Assembly: GCA_900553465.1 (NCBI GenBank)
Contig: USDT01000004.1
Coordinates: 54,190 to 118,189 of the forward strand
DNA length: 64,000 bases
Source of the DNA: an uncultured Prevotella sp.
GTDB lineage: Bacteria; Bacteroidota; Bacteroidia; Bacteroidales; Bacteroidaceae
Reading direction: 5' to 3'
Shown here: in pieces, positions 1 to 10,009 of the stretch
How the letters are laid out: each line of letters starts with the position of its first letter
Position numbering within the stretch: the first letter of the stretch is position 1
Position numbers and translations under genes: made by a program
Notes under the pieces: model-generated
Database searches by the model: none
Told to the model about the DNA's origin: nothing
Seen by the model: only the letters and a program-made list of their open reading frames with translations

Positions 1-429
1 GCCGACCGTGCGTTCCAGCAGCCTTACCAGTTGTTTCAGCTCGTTGTAGTGTTGTTCGGTTATTGATTTGTTGACAGCGTATCCCTTCACGAGAAAGTCT
101 TTCAATACACGGTTGGCCCATATACGGAACTGCGTGCCACGTTGACTTTTCACGCGGTATCCGACAGATATTATGACATCAAGAGAATAAAAGGCTACTG
201 ACTGTTTTACTCCATCAACACGCAAAAAATGCGTGTTGTTCTGCTTTTCCAGTTCTTTCTCTGAAAATACATTATTTACATGTTTTCTTATTGTTTTTTC
301 ATCGCGTTCAAATAGATCCGCCATCTGATTGGCAGAAAGCCATACGGTGTCATTCTCCAGTTTCACATCTATCGATGTCTTTCCGTCTTTAGTCTGATAT
401 ATTATTATTTTATTGTTGTTTCCCTCCAT
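1..429 (-). CDS. RhuM-family protein, N-terminal part (runs off the window)
   Basis: Reading leftward from ATG 429-427 there is an open frame of 143 codons that continues past the window edge. The product begins MEGNNNKIIIYQTKDGKTSI and carries the RhuM hallmark 'LDVIISVGYRVKSQRGTQFR' followed by IWANRVLKDF. RhuM (first described in a Salmonella pathogenicity island) has no settled biochemical function; relatives are common beside type I restriction-modification and other defence genes in Bacteroidetes. The gene is AT-rich compared with the operons after 2.5 kb, which fits acquired DNA. A DNA-binding role is only inferred from the helical N-terminus ('LSANQMADLFERDEKTIRKH' resembles a helix-turn-helix). 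The C-terminal half is not visible. Confidence 0.85.
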   Translation of the reverse strand, partial: MEGNNNKIIIYQTKDGKTSIDVKLENDTVWLSANQMADLFERDEKTIRKHVNNVFSEKELEKQNNTHFLRVDGVKQSVAFYSLDVIISVGYRVKSQRGTQFRIWANRVLKDFLVKGYAVNKSITEQHYNELKQLVRLLERTVG

Positions 430-588
430 AGTTTTATAAAAAAGAGGTGTTGTTACTTTATTCCAGAATTTAAAATATATACCCAACAGAAACACAATCT
501 ATAATTATTCAATATCTTACTATATAATCCCATTTCCATTGGGTATAGGTATGTTAGTTTTTGTTGTTTATGGTTAAAACCTATAATC

Positions 589-1509
589 CTAAGATATGGT
601 GTTATTGGTTTTATTATCTTTAGTCTCCAGTTTTCTTTCTATCATTAGATCAAGCCTTTTAATACACTCACTGATGTCTGCAAGTGCATCTGTTATGTCT
701 TTATGCTTATTCCTTTTTATATCAGGTGATATTGTAGTATCAATTTCATATTTAGAATTATAATTTCCTTTTATGGAAATGCTCTTCATTGATTTTATTT
801 CGTTATAGAAATCTGAATATTCTTTTTTATTAACTGATACCAATCCTATTTTATAATCATGGTTATTTATATTTTCCATTTTGTCTTCGCACAAACTAAT
901 GATAATGCTATCATTTGGTAATAATAATGAGAAGGATTGACATATATTTTTTAATGCTTCTTTTGTGTCATTATTTGGGGCTTTTTCAATTATGTTTTCA
1001 TCTATGCAAAACTTTATATCCTTTGCTGTATTTTTACCGATATTTACAATTTCAATACGTTGCCCCTTGACAGGTATTTCGTCTTTGACAAAATACATTT
1101 CCAACCGTGGTTTGTTTTCTTCATCCCATTGTCGTATCATTTCATTTAATTGGGCTTTGTTCTGTTGTAATTGTCTTTCGTTTTGCTGCAGTAATTTGTC
1201 GTTTTGTTGTAATGAGTTGCCGTTCTGTTGTAGTAAGTCATCGTTTTGTTGTAGTAATCTGTCATTTTGCTTTAATGCGTGCCAAGTAATAAATACCATA
1301 GCAAAAGATGCGACAGCACTAATATAAGTTACCCAAAAATTCAACCAATCAGTATCTAATCCTACAAATTCAAAGAATGCAGGCATTTTTATGGTCCAAT
1401 TCAGTATTATTGGAATAAGGATAATTACAATAATAAATATCAATACACGACACTTATTTAAGTGTATCTTAATTAATTCTTTCTTTTTTGTTGGTTCCAT
1501 ACCGTTCAT
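589..1509 (-). CDS. Hypothetical membrane protein with two N-terminal TM helices and a heptad-repeat coiled coil
   Basis: 306 codons from ATG 1509; the in-frame ATG at 1500 (MEPTKKK) is an equally good start. Hydrophobic segments lie at about residues 22-41 and 56-77. They are followed by six near-identical heptads of the type QQNDxLL (about residues 80-122), a strong parallel coiled-coil prediction, then a soluble C-terminal domain of about 180 residues, predicted cytoplasmic. At DNA level the heptads form a 21-bp tandem repeat at about 1150-1275. I do not recognise the family. Two-TM proteins with a coiled coil and a small beta-rich tail are frequent in accessory and defence regions. Strongly AT-rich, like the neighbouring RhuM gene. 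Confidence 0.75.
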   Translation of the reverse strand: MNGMEPTKKKELIKIHLNKCRVLIFIIVIILIPIILNWTIKMPAFFEFVGLDTDWLNFWVTYISAVASFAMVFITWHALKQNDRLLQQNDDLLQQNGNSLQQNDKLLQQNERQLQQNKAQLNEMIRQWDEENKPRLEMYFVKDEIPVKGQRIEIVNIGKNTAKDIKFCIDENIIEKAPNNDTKEALKNICQSFSLLLPNDSIIISLCEDKMENINNHDYKIGLVSVNKKEYSDFYNEIKSMKSISIKGNYNSKYEIDTTISPDIKRNKHKDITDALADISECIKRLDLMIERKLETKDNKTNNTIS

Positions 1510-2595
1510 ATATTCTATATTTATATTTTCTTACTGTGTTTCCTGCTATTACCAGATAGCAAACCTTTATTTTCATTTATCAGAATTTACGCTTTCTAAA
1601 TATTTTATCGCTTTTTCAGATATTTCTTTTTCATATTCTTTGACAATACTCCATACTGAGATTTTGTATTTTAATTAGCCCGTTTTCTTTCGTGTTCTAA
1701 AGTTCGATTCATATCGGAAAACACGTGTTATATACATGGTCTAGAATTTTTAAAATTTTGATAAGATTTTCGGAGATATTCTTTTTCAGAAAATATCTGC
1801 AATCACATTGCAGTTATTATGCCTAACCGCAAAGTTAGCATTAATTTTGAAATAGAAAGTCATATCATTACGTTTTAATGCAGTATGCCGGTTCGCCGTT
1901 GGTTGTGGCATGGTAGGCGTTGTGGACGTGTCGGCGCATTTGCCCTGCTGTTTCAATATATGTAAAGCACAGGTGTGCGCATTGCATAAATATGCAAATC
2001 CTGAGCTGCTGTTGTATATTTATTCATTGTCAACTTCGCGAGAGTTAAATATTTTCGAGCAAGAGCATCCTCGGGTGCAAATTCTCGAGTTTTGAGAGGT
2101 TTCGTTATCTGGCTGACAGACAGTGGTTTACGCAGTCTGGTAATTCGATAGTGTGTTCATGGCTTTGCGAAAGAGCCTGTTTCAGGCCCTGATATAGGCT
2201 TTATCAGGCCATGATATGGTGCATTCCGGGCTCTGATATGGTGCATATCACAGGCTGAAAGAGCCCGTTTTTCAAGGCCGTCTGTTTTTTGTGCAGTTAT
2301 GAGGAAAAAAGAGCTGATGCGGAAAAGGCTCTTTGGCTGACCGTGACGGGGTAGCTTTAGGGTCGTCGTTTTCTATTTTGAGAAAAATTTTTGTCAAAAT
2401 TTTTTACTGTCGGAAATTGCATAAATATTCATTTCCGTGCGGTTAAGGCTTTTTTGTTTGGAGTGGGGAAGAGGCTCCACTGATGCCGCGCGACACGTTG
2501 ACTGCGCTTTGTCGTATGGTGTGACATGGCATGTGGCGCAGTCGCGAGTGTCGCGCGGCAGATGGAGTGGGGCTTGTGGCGCCGCCGGCAGGCGG
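1510..2595. other. 1.1-kb gap: gene remnant, promoter-like site, dispersed repeat
   Basis: No intact gene seen. On the minus strand about 1580-1675 an open frame without a start codon ends in KYLESVNSDK and has coding-like composition; it may be the tail of a decayed gene. A TAACTTTG box (minus strand, 1837-1830) could be a -7 element for the coiled-coil gene, but no good -33 is seen. The right half (1983-2432) is a copy of the family I repeat listed separately. Confidence 0.5.
1983..2432 (+). repeat. Dispersed intergenic repeat, family I, copy A
   Basis: About 450 bp starting with TGCATAAATATGCAA and ending with the related TTGCATAAATATTCAT (2417-2432). It shares ordered blocks with copies at 33971-34420 (same orientation) and 25347-25817 (opposite): a TGCAAATnCnCGAGTTTTGA block (2075-2094), a run of 'CAGGCC/CTGATATGG' palindromic pieces (2190-2265), and a TTTTCTATTTTGAGAAA block followed by TTTTGTCAAAATTTTTTACT near the right end (about 2370-2408). 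No protein-coding frame is conserved between copies. Confidence 0.7.
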
Positions 2596-4017
2596 TCACC
2601 AGTTGTCAGTTCTGAACGGAACTACGGGCAGGCCCGATGCGCCGTGCAGATTGCCGGGCATGAAGTCGCGGAAGCAGTAGCGCACTGCCACGGGATGTTC
2701 GACGCTCTTCGACGATACGGCGATGGACTCGTTGCCCACTATGCGCACCTCGTCGGCGGGATGGAACACTCGGTCGTCGCCTGCCACCTCGAAGCCCGTG
2801 ATGCCACGGTCGCGGCTGAAGCCACCCGACACGTGGTCGAACGTAAGAATGGTGGTGCTGCCTTCGGTGCGCATATCCTTGTAGCGCGGTCCCTCGCACG
2901 GCAACCACGAGTGGCCGTAACACCTGTTTAGTGCCGTCAGGGCGAGGCGCATGCCCACCTCACGTTTCTTTTTCGGATGAATCTGTCCGCACTCGTAAGA
3001 TTCCACAAGGTCGTTGGTGGATATGCAGGCAGAGTTCGGTATGAGTCCGGCCGAGCGGTGCTGCTGCTCGCGAAGGAACGGGCCGCTGCCGCCGTAGTCC
3101 TCGTATGGCGCTATCTCGACGCTGTAGAACGGTATGTCGCCAAGGCCGAGTTCCTCCCTCCACGACTTCACCATGAGCGCCAGACGGTCGGCGTATGTCT
3201 GGTAGCTGCCGGTGTTCGACTCGCCCTGATACCAGATAATGCCTTTGTATGTGTAGGACGTCACGGGGTGGAACATGGCGTTGTACATAAGCAAGGGGCG
3301 CGACCACTCCTGTTCCTTTTCCACATCCTCGCGCTTGAGACTTATGTCTGGGAAGTCCTCGAGCAGGCTGCGTTTCATCCAGCTCTCCACTCTCGAGCCG
3401 CCGTAGGCGCACACCACCACGCCCACAGGCACGTCGAGCGCACGGCTCAGCGTCGTGGCGAAGTGGTAGGCCGTGGCACTGAACTCGGCGGCGTTCCGCG
3501 GTTCAGACCTCATCCACCGTCCGCCGCACGAGTCGGCAGGCTGCCAGCTCTGTGTCTTGGGTACGGTGAAGAGGCGCACGTCGCGGTTCTCGCCTGCCCG
3601 GAGTATTGTCTCGGTGCTGTTCTCCACGGGGCAGTTGTCGAATCCCCGCATCGGCATCTCCATGTTGCTCTGTCCCGACGCGAACCACACCTCGCCCACG
3701 AGCACGTCGTCAATGGTCAGAGGTTCGCCGTCGTCGAGTGTCAGCGTGTGTGGCTTGTGATCGGCCTGCGGGGTGCGTATGGTTACGGTCCAGCGTCCGT
3801 CGTTGCCGGCCTTGCACTTCAGTGTGCGTCTGTCCCACGACGCTTTTATCTTTATCGTTGCACCTTTGCGCGTTGTCGTTCCGCTCAGGCGCACGTCGCT
3901 GTTCTGCTGTATCACCATGCCCGGCGCTATGAGCGGTGCGGTTTTTATTTTCGCATAGGCTCCGCAGTGCGGCATGATGGCTATGGCCAGCGCAGCCATC
4001 AGTGATGTTCTGTGCAT
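2596..4017 (-). CDS. Secreted sialate O-acetylesterase-type (SASA family) carbohydrate esterase
   Basis: 473 residues from the ATG at 4017, which begins a good signal peptide (MHRTSLMAALAIAIMPHCGA); an in-frame ATG at 4050 would add 11 residues and lies inside the upstream gene. The mature protein shows the family motif GEVWFASGQSNMEMP (nucleophile Ser at about residue 117), the second block IIWYQGESNTGSY, and a late IHPKKKREVG block carrying the likely catalytic His. Members remove O-acetyl groups from sialic acids or plant glycans; the neighbouring CE7 and GH3 genes make a plant polysaccharide (acetylated xylan or glucan) the more likely context, which is inference. Last gene of the minus-strand operon that begins at 7650; only 11 bp separate it from the GH3 gene. 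Confidence 0.9.
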   Translation of the reverse strand: MHRTSLMAALAIAIMPHCGAYAKIKTAPLIAPGMVIQQNSDVRLSGTTTRKGATIKIKASWDRRTLKCKAGNDGRWTVTIRTPQADHKPHTLTLDDGEPLTIDDVLVGEVWFASGQSNMEMPMRGFDNCPVENSTETILRAGENRDVRLFTVPKTQSWQPADSCGGRWMRSEPRNAAEFSATAYHFATTLSRALDVPVGVVVCAYGGSRVESWMKRSLLEDFPDISLKREDVEKEQEWSRPLLMYNAMFHPVTSYTYKGIIWYQGESNTGSYQTYADRLALMVKSWREELGLGDIPFYSVEIAPYEDYGGSGPFLREQQHRSAGLIPNSACISTNDLVESYECGQIHPKKKREVGMRLALTALNRCYGHSWLPCEGPRYKDMRTEGSTTILTFDHVSGGFSRDRGITGFEVAGDDRVFHPADEVRIVGNESIAVSSKSVEHPVAVRYCFRDFMPGNLHGASGLPVVPFRTDNW

Positions 4018-4028
4018 GATTTCTGGTT

Positions 4029-6359
4029 TTATATGTTGGGCGTGTCCCATGTCTTTGTCTCGTTGCAGTGTATTGTGAGCTTCTGACTGCCGCAGGTCAT
4101 GACGAAGTCGCCCTCCTCAAGAGTCCATCGGCCGTCGGCTCCTACAAACGCAAGGTCCGAAGCCTTGATGCTCATCTTCACTGTGCGGCGCTCGCCCGCC
4201 TTCAGTTCCACCTTGTCAAACTGGCGCAACCGTTTGTTGTCGGGCGACAGACTTGCCACCACGTCCGACGAGTAGAGCAGCACGGGTTCCTTTCCGTCGC
4301 GGTTGCCGGTGTTGGTGATGTCGATGCTGAACGTCAGAGTGTCACCGGCACCGAAGTCGGTCTTGTCGGCACGCAGGTTGTCGTAGGCGAACGTTGTGTA
4401 GCTCATGCCTGCGCCGAAGGGCCACTGCACGTCTATCACGGCGTCGTAGTTGTAGTTGCCGTCCATCTGTCCCATGTTCTCACACGGCTTGTAGTCGTAG
4501 GTGGTCAGCGAGTTCGGATGACTCGGATAGGTGAAAGGCAGCTTGGCCGAGAAGTTGCTGTCGCCTGCTATCAGCGAGGCGAGGGCGTCGCCACCGTAGT
4601 TGCCCGGCAGCATGATGTCTATCACCGCCTTTGCCAGCGGCACAATGTCGCTGATGATGCGTGGGCGTCCCTCGTTGAGTATGAGCACTACGGGCTTGCC
4701 CGTTGCGGCGAGAGCTTTCACCAGACTGCGCTGTGCGTCGGGCAGCCAGAGGTCGGATATGTTGCCCGGAGTCTCGGCATACGATGTCTCGCCTATGCAC
4801 GCCACGATTACGTCGGCATCGCTTGCGGCGTTCACGGCAGCCTCTATGTCTGTCGTTCCCATCTCGTCTATCTTTCCGCCTTTCTTGTAGCTCACGCCCT
4901 CCACGAGCTTCACGTTGTCGCTTCCGAAGCGGTTGCACATGGCTTCGTATATGGTGTTGTACTGCGCTGCGCACTCGTCGGCCTTGTCGCCCTGCCATGA
5001 GTACGACCATCCGCCGTTGAGGCAGCGCATGGAATTGGCGTTAGGGCCGGTGAGAAGTATTCTTGTTCCCTCGCGCAGAGGCAGCGTGTTGTCGTCGTTC
5101 TTCAGCAGCACCTGCGACTCAGTGGCGAATGTGCGTGCCTCGTCGGCCCACTCCTTGCAGCCGAAGTCAGGATAGTTGGCCGGCCGGGTGTCGGGACGAT
5201 TGAAAAGATTAAGACGGTATTTCAGTCGGAGTATGCGGCGCACGGCGTCGTCTATGCGGCTCATGCTCACCTTGCCTTCGTTCACGAGCTCCTTCAGGTC
5301 GTCGCAGAAACTGACGTCATAGGGCACCATTGACATGTCGATGCCGGCGTTTATGGCTATGCGTATGGCGTCCTTCTTAGTGGCGGCTATGTGGTCGCGT
5401 ACGCACAGATTGTTGATGTCGGCCCAGTCGGTCACAATCATGCCGTCCCAGTTGAGGCCCTCCTTCAGCCAGTCGGTGAGCAGAGTCTTGTTGGCATGGA
5501 ACGGAATGCCCATGTTGATGGACGAGTTGGGCATGAGCGTAAGTGCTCCGGCACGCGCCGCATGGAGGAAAGGCATGAAATATTTCTCGCGCATATCCCT
5601 ATCGCCCACGGCCGACGGAGTGCGGTCGCGGCCTGTCACGGGCACACCGTAGGCCATGAAGTGCTTCATGCAGGCAGCCACGTTCTCAGGTCCTATGTGG
5701 TTGGGGTCGTCGCCCTGGAATCCTTTTACCGCCCGGCTTCCCATCACGGCGTTGACGTAGCAGTCCTCACCGAACGACTCCCATGCGCGTGGCCACACCG
5801 GATTGCGCCCGAGGTCCATCACCGGAGCGTATATCCACGGTATGTCGCATGCGCGCGACTCGTATGCGCTCACCTGCGAAACGCGGTAGGGCATGTCGCG
5901 GTTGAAGCTCGCCGCCTGGTTTATCGGCTGCGGGAAGAGCGTGCCGCCGAGTGTGTAGGTGGTGCCGTGTATCTGGTCGACACCATAAACACACGGTATG
6001 CCTATGGCTTCCATCGACATCTTCTGAATCTCGGCTATCGACTCAGCCCATTTCTCCTTGGTCTGCGCCACGCTGAGCGGAACGTTCAGAATGGAGCCCA
6101 CCTTGTACTGACGGATGATGGTGTCGAGCTTCTCGCGGCTCAGTCTGAAGTCGTTGTGTGAGCTCCAGTCGGTCACCACATCGACCGTTATCTCGCACAT
6201 CTGACCTATTTTCTCGTCGAGAGTCATGCCGGCGAGTGTCTGCTCCACCTTGCGTTCTATTTCCTTGTCCTGCGGTATGGCGGGCTTAACGGGCGTCTGC
6301 GCCATGACCACGGCAGCCATTGCTGAGGTTGCTGTCATAATGATTGTACGTTTATTCAT
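4029..6359 (-). CDS. bglX: GH3 family beta-glucosidase/beta-xylosidase, secreted
   Basis: 776 residues from ATG 6359, whose ATGAATAA overlaps the stop of the upstream esterase by 8 bp (translational coupling); the longer frame from 6389 is less likely. Signal peptide [20 protein letters not shown]. The glycoside hydrolase family 3 N domain spans about residues 40-360 with the nucleophile Asp in '[13 protein letters not shown]' (about residue 311) and the substrate-binding KHFMAYG block. The GH3 C domain covers about 400-630, and a fibronectin III-like domain ends the protein. Length and order match periplasmic BglX-type enzymes that release terminal beta-glucose or xylose from oligosaccharides. 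Substrate cannot be fixed from sequence. Confidence 0.93.
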   Translation of the reverse strand: MNKRTIIMTATSAMAAVVMAQTPVKPAIPQDKEIERKVEQTLAGMTLDEKIGQMCEITVDVVTDWSSHNDFRLSREKLDTIIRQYKVGSILNVPLSVAQTKEKWAESIAEIQKMSMEAIGIPCVYGVDQIHGTTYTLGGTLFPQPINQAASFNRDMPYRVSQVSAYESRACDIPWIYAPVMDLGRNPVWPRAWESFGEDCYVNAVMGSRAVKGFQGDDPNHIGPENVAACMKHFMAYGVPVTGRDRTPSAVGDRDMREKYFMPFLHAARAGALTLMPNSSINMGIPFHANKTLLTDWLKEGLNWDGMIVTDWADINNLCVRDHIAATKKDAIRIAINAGIDMSMVPYDVSFCDDLKELVNEGKVSMSRIDDAVRRILRLKYRLNLFNRPDTRPANYPDFGCKEWADEARTFATESQVLLKNDDNTLPLREGTRILLTGPNANSMRCLNGGWSYSWQGDKADECAAQYNTIYEAMCNRFGSDNVKLVEGVSYKKGGKIDEMGTTDIEAAVNAASDADVIVACIGETSYAETPGNISDLWLPDAQRSLVKALAATGKPVVLILNEGRPRIISDIVPLAKAVIDIMLPGNYGGDALASLIAGDSNFSAKLPFTYPSHPNSLTTYDYKPCENMGQMDGNYNYDAVIDVQWPFGAGMSYTTFAYDNLRADKTDFGAGDTLTFSIDITNTGNRDGKEPVLLYSSDVVASLSPDNKRLRQFDKVELKAGERRTVKMSIKASDLAFVGADGRWTLEEGDFVMTCGSQKLTIHCNETKTWDTPNI

Positions 6360-7650
6360 ATATTCCGAGTTTATTCCAAAGCCATTCACACCATTCGTCC
6401 CATTGTTCCTGATACCAGTAATGTCCTGTCTGCAGGTAAGGCTTGAACTCCTTCGGTGCCTTCACCGCATTGTAGGCGGCCTGCATTGAAGTAGGCGGAC
6501 ACACCTCGTCGTTGTATCCCCAGCTGAACCATCCGGGCACCGTGATGCAGCGCGCGAAGTTCACCACGTCGTAGTGGCGTATGTTCTCAATGGTCTTGTC
6601 AGACGGTTTCGTGTCGTAATAGTAATAATGCGGCCATCCGCCTGCCCTGCCTTTGAGAAACGCCTCGTGGTCGCACAAGGCTGGATGTACGGCTGCATAG
6701 CACGTCACGCGGCTGTCCAGTCCGGCTGCCATTATTGAAAGTGCGCCGCCCTGGCTCGAACCTGTCACTCCGAGAGCCTTGTGGTTGTATTGCGGCAACT
6801 GGTCGATGAAGTCGATGGCACGTACCACGCCGAGCACCACGCGGCGATAGTAGAACGATGTGGGGTTGTCGGTGTTGAAGCGGTAGTACTCGCGCAGTGC
6901 GCCGTCAGCAAGTCGGTCGTACACGTCCTGGCTCATTGTCACCGGTATGCCGTGTATGCCTATCTCCAGAGTTATGGCTCCTTTGGATGCCGTATAGGTG
7001 TCGCCCGAGTAAGGACGCACGCCTGCTCCAGGCACACGCAGCAGGGCCGGATATTGTCCTTCGGCCTTAGGCATGCAGAGTATGCCGTAGATGCGCGAGC
7101 CGTATTGCTCATTCTGGAAGCTCACCTCATACACGTTCACCTTGTCGGTGCAGCGTTCGGGCAGCAGACGCATGCGGCTGTCGAGCGGAGTCTGGCGCGC
7201 CTGACTTATGTTGCGTTCCCAGTATGCCTTGAAGTCGGCCGGCATCTGCGCCGCCGCTTCTATCTTCTCCGGCGCGAAAGCCACCGTGGCGAGTCCCTCG
7301 TATGTGCGTCCCCCGGAGTGGGCGCGCACCTTGCAGCGATAGTATCCGGGCTTGTCCATGCGTCCGGTCAGCCGGCATGTGCCGTCCTTCAGCCTTACGT
7401 TCTCCTTCTTCACGTCGGCATACATCACCGGTCCGAGCTCATAGTCGATAACCACGTCGCGCAAGAGGTTCTGTGCTTTGTACACCGACACGGTGAATTC
7501 GCATTTCTCTCCGAGCCCGTAGTTCCAGTCGTCGTGGTCGGGCGACACCATTACCGTGATTTCGTTGCCCTTAATCTGGGCAGCGGTGCGGCATTGCCAT
7601 GTCATCAGAAACAATATGGCAATGACAATAAAAAATCTGTCTCTTATCAT
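6352..7650 (-). CDS. Secreted acetyl xylan esterase/cephalosporin C deacetylase-like (CE7, AXE1)
   Basis: 432 residues with signal peptide ([18 protein letters not shown]...). Residues about 25-125 form an extra Ig-like N-terminal domain, then the AXE1 alpha/beta hydrolase domain follows. The nucleophile is Ser299 in [12 protein letters not shown], the catalytic His is likely in LQTGHYW (about 407), and the Asp lies between. CE7 enzymes deacetylate xylo-oligosaccharides and are usually cytosolic; this secreted form with an added N-domain is a Bacteroidetes-style variant. First gene of the operon, so deacetylation, glycosidase and a second O-acetylesterase are produced together. Confidence 0.88.
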   Translation of the reverse strand: MIRDRFFIVIAILFLMTWQCRTAAQIKGNEITVMVSPDHDDWNYGLGEKCEFTVSVYKAQNLLRDVVIDYELGPVMYADVKKENVRLKDGTCRLTGRMDKPGYYRCKVRAHSGGRTYEGLATVAFAPEKIEAAAQMPADFKAYWERNISQARQTPLDSRMRLLPERCTDKVNVYEVSFQNEQYGSRIYGILCMPKAEGQYPALLRVPGAGVRPYSGDTYTASKGAITLEIGIHGIPVTMSQDVYDRLADGALREYYRFNTDNPTSFYYRRVVLGVVRAIDFIDQLPQYNHKALGVTGSSQGGALSIMAAGLDSRVTCYAAVHPALCDHEAFLKGRAGGWPHYYYYDTKPSDKTIENIRHYDVVNFARCITVPGWFSWGYNDEVCPPTSMQAAYNAVKAPKEFKPYLQTGHYWYQEQWDEWCEWLWNKLGIYE

Positions 7651-7681
7651 TGTGTTTTTGTTTTTAGGTTTATTCTGTATG

Positions 7682-7689
7682 CAAAGTTA
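7682..7689 (-). promoter_or_regulatory. Possible -7 box for the CE7-GH3-SASA operon
   Basis: TAACTTTG on the minus strand, 32 bp before the esterase start. It matches TAnnTTTG, but no convincing TTTG is found 19-21 bp upstream, so it is a weak candidate. Confidence 0.35.
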
Positions 7690-7960
7690 GTCGTAATGCT
7701 TTTATATGGACTGTATTATTTTTGCAGAATCGCGTACGATTATGCTTATTGGTGTGGTCTTGAGGATGTTCCCGTGTCGTGCTCTGCGGGCAGTCTTTGT
7801 TTTCTGTTTGCGTCGTGACGACAGGCCGGTTGCCGTGGTATGTCAGACCGAATATTGCACAAAACGCCTCAAAATGTGCGGTATTTTCTTTTGAATTGCA
7901 ATATTTATTATTGTTTTGTTGTTAAATTGATATTTTTATCGAATAAATAATGACGGTTTG

Positions 7961-7992
7961 TTTGTTCTTTACACAAAAACTGACTACCTTTG
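7961..7992 (+). promoter_or_regulatory. Promoter of the ilv operon
   Basis: TTTG (7961-7964), 20 bp, TACCTTTG (7985-7992): a full match to the Bacteroidetes sigma-ABfr consensus. Predicted transcript start is about 7999, giving a leader of about 140 nt before ilvD. Confidence 0.75.
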
Positions 7993-8025
7993 CATGCAGA
8001 CCGTCTGAAAAGCCGTTGAAGGCTT

Positions 8026-8079
8026 ATGTGTCGCATGAGGCGATACGTATGGCGGTGTTTGTTATTTTTATACGGTTAG
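8026..8079 (+). CDS. Possible leader peptide of the ilv operon (17 codons)
   Basis: A short frame in the leader (ATG 8026, second ATG 8035, stop TAG 8077-8079) reads MCRMRRYVWRCLLFLYG. It holds one Val and three Leu codons in a short stretch (GTA, TTG TTA, TTA), the feature expected of a branched-chain amino acid attenuator peptide. It overlaps the left arm of a leader stem. There is no poly-T terminator in the leader, so if it works it may control translation or Rho access rather than classical termination. Translation is not demonstrated. Confidence 0.35.
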   Translation: MCRMRRYVWRCLLFLYG

Positions 8080-8095
8080 CGTTCCACCGCATACG
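8046..8095 (+). promoter_or_regulatory. Stem-loop in the ilv leader RNA
   Basis: CGTATGGCGGTG (8046-8057) pairs with CACCGCATACG (8085-8095), 11 bp with one bulged G. The right arm can instead pair CCGCA (8087-8091) with TGCGG (8110-8114), giving mutually exclusive folds just ahead of the ilvD start. The leader ORF runs through the left arm and loop. Confidence 0.45.
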
Positions 8096-8139
8096 GAGAT
8101 GAACTGTAGTGCGGATTGGAACTGAAAGGGAGAACAGAG

Positions 8140-9942
8140 ATGAAACATAAGTTGAGAAGTGCGGTATGTACCGAAGGCCGTCGCATGGCCGGAGCAAGGG
8201 CTCTGTGGGTGGCCACGGGCATGAAGCAGGAACAGTTCGGCAAACCTATAATAGCAGTGGTGAACTCGTTCACGCAGTTTGTGCCGGGACATACGCATCT
8301 GCACGAAATCGGACAGATAGTAAAAAAAGAAATAGAAAGCATGGGGTGCTATGCCGCCGAGTTCAACACGATTGCCATTGACGACGGAATCGCTATGGGA
8401 CACGACGGCATGCTTTATTCACTTCCGTCGCGCGACATCATCGCCGACTCGGTGGAGTATATGGTGAACGCTCATAAGGCCGACGCCATGATATGCATAT
8501 CCAACTGCGACAAGGTGACGCCGGGCATGCTCATGGCTGCCATGAGGCTCAACATACCGACCGTGTTCTGCTCGGGTGGGCCGATGGAGGCCGGACGGTG
8601 GCGCGGCGAGAATGCCGATCTCATCACGGCAATGGTGAAGGGAGCCGACCCTTCGGTGAGCGATGAGGAGATGCGTCAGATTGAGGGGTGCGCGTGTCCG
8701 GGATGCGGAAGCTGCTCGGGCATGTTCACAGCCAACTCCATGAACTCGCTCACGGAGGCTATCGGACTGTCGCTGCCGGGTAACGGCACGATACTTGCGA
8801 CGCATGCCAACCGTATCAGACTGTTCCGCGATGCGGCACGACAGATAGTAAAGAACGCGCTGGCCTATTATGAGGACGGTGACGAAAGCGTGTTGCCGCG
8901 CAACATCGCCACGCGCACGGCGTTCCTCAATGCCATGACGCTCGACATAGCCATGGGCGGAAGCACCAACACTGTGCTCCATCTGCTGGCGGTGGCAAAC
9001 GAGGGTGGCGTGGACTTCAGCATGAAGGACATCGACCGTCTGAGCCGTAAAGTGCCGTGTCTGTGCAAGCTCGCGCCCAACACACAGAAGTACAGCGTGC
9101 AGGAATGTAACCGTGCCGGAGGCATACTCGGCATAATGAACGAGCTGAGCAAGGGCGGACTGGTGGACGGAACTGTTAAGCGTGTTGACGGAATGACGCT
9201 TGACGAGGCAATGGAAAAGTATGACATAACGTGCGAAAATGCCGATCCTGAGGCGTTGCGTATTTACAGCAGTGCGCCCGGACACAGGTTCTCCACTGTC
9301 ATGGGCAGCCAGAACTGTGAGTGGGAGACACTCGACACCGACCGCGCCACCGGCTGCATAAGAAGTCTGGAGCACGCCTATACCAAGGACGGCGGACTGG
9401 CTGTGCTCTTCGGCAACATAGCCCAGGACGGTTGTGTGGTGAAGACGGCCGGCGTGGATCCGTCGATATGGAAGTTCAGCGGACCGGCCCGTGTGTTCGA
9501 CTCGCAGGAGGAAGCTTGCGACGCCATACTGGGCGGACGTGTGAAAAGCGGCGACTGCGTGGTCATCACCCACGAAGGACCGAAGGGCGGACCGGGCATG
9601 CAGGAGATGCTTTACCCCACGTCGTACATCAAGAGTATGCATCTCGGCAAGGAATGCGCGCTCATTACCGACGGCCGTTTCTCCGGAGGAACGAGCGGAC
9701 TGAGCATAGGTCACATATCGCCGGAGGCCGCAGCGGGCGGCAATATCGGCAAGATTGTCGACGGCGACATTATTGATATTGACATCCCGGCACGAACTAT
9801 AAGTGTCCGTCTGAGCGACGAGGAACTGCAGGCACGTGGACAACGTCCTGTCAGACGGGTGCGCGAGGTGAGCAAGGCACTGAAAGCCTACGCGCGGAGC
9901 GTAAGTTCTGCCGACAAGGGAGGAGTGAGAATAATAGATTAA
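8140..9942 (+). CDS. ilvD: Dihydroxy-acid dehydratase
   Basis: 600 residues. ATG 8140 is chosen because [20 protein letters not shown] aligns with the start of known IlvD proteins; the TTG at 8116 is only an upstream in-frame codon. The enzyme dehydrates 2,3-dihydroxy-isovalerate and -methylvalerate to the 2-keto acids in valine, leucine and isoleucine synthesis. Iron-sulfur ligands are seen in [11 protein letters not shown] and in [16 protein letters not shown], and the C-terminal '[18 protein letters not shown]' block is intact. First gene of the ilv operon; 67 bp of non-coding sequence precede ilvB. Confidence 0.97.
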   Translation: MKHKLRSAVCTEGRRMAGARALWVATGMKQEQFGKPIIAVVNSFTQFVPGHTHLHEIGQIVKKEIESMGCYAAEFNTIAIDDGIAMGHDGMLYSLPSRDIIADSVEYMVNAHKADAMICISNCDKVTPGMLMAAMRLNIPTVFCSGGPMEAGRWRGENADLITAMVKGADPSVSDEEMRQIEGCACPGCGSCSGMFTANSMNSLTEAIGLSLPGNGTILATHANRIRLFRDAARQIVKNALAYYEDGDESVLPRNIATRTAFLNAMTLDIAMGGSTNTVLHLLAVANEGGVDFSMKDIDRLSRKVPCLCKLAPNTQKYSVQECNRAGGILGIMNELSKGGLVDGTVKRVDGMTLDEAMEKYDITCENADPEALRIYSSAPGHRFSTVMGSQNCEWETLDTDRATGCIRSLEHAYTKDGGLAVLFGNIAQDGCVVKTAGVDPSIWKFSGPARVFDSQEEACDAILGGRVKSGDCVVITHEGPKGGPGMQEMLYPTSYIKSMHLGKECALITDGRFSGGTSGLSIGHISPEAAAGGNIGKIVDGDIIDIDIPARTISVRLSDEELQARGQRPVRRVREVSKALKAYARSVSSADKGGVRIID

Positions 9943-10009
9943 AAACACAAAGCCGGCGGCAGACATACAGGGTTTCTTCCTGCTGCATGGTTTTCAAAAC
10001 ATATTATAA

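Noticed and set aside
1150..1290. 21-bp repeats as a CRISPR array
   Set aside because: No spacers; the units are contiguous and encode coiled-coil heptads.
2977..4005. Long plus-strand frame of 342 codons opposite the SASA esterase gene
   Set aside because: Antisense shadow of a well-recognised gene in GC-rich sequence; composition is Arg/Val/His-rich with no domain.
8116..8139. TTG start for ilvD at 8116
   Set aside because: The ATG at 8140 matches the conserved IlvD N-terminus; the extra eight residues have no counterpart.
8419..9966. 515-codon minus-strand frame across ilvD
   Set aside because: Shadow of ilvD; no start context and no recognisable protein family.
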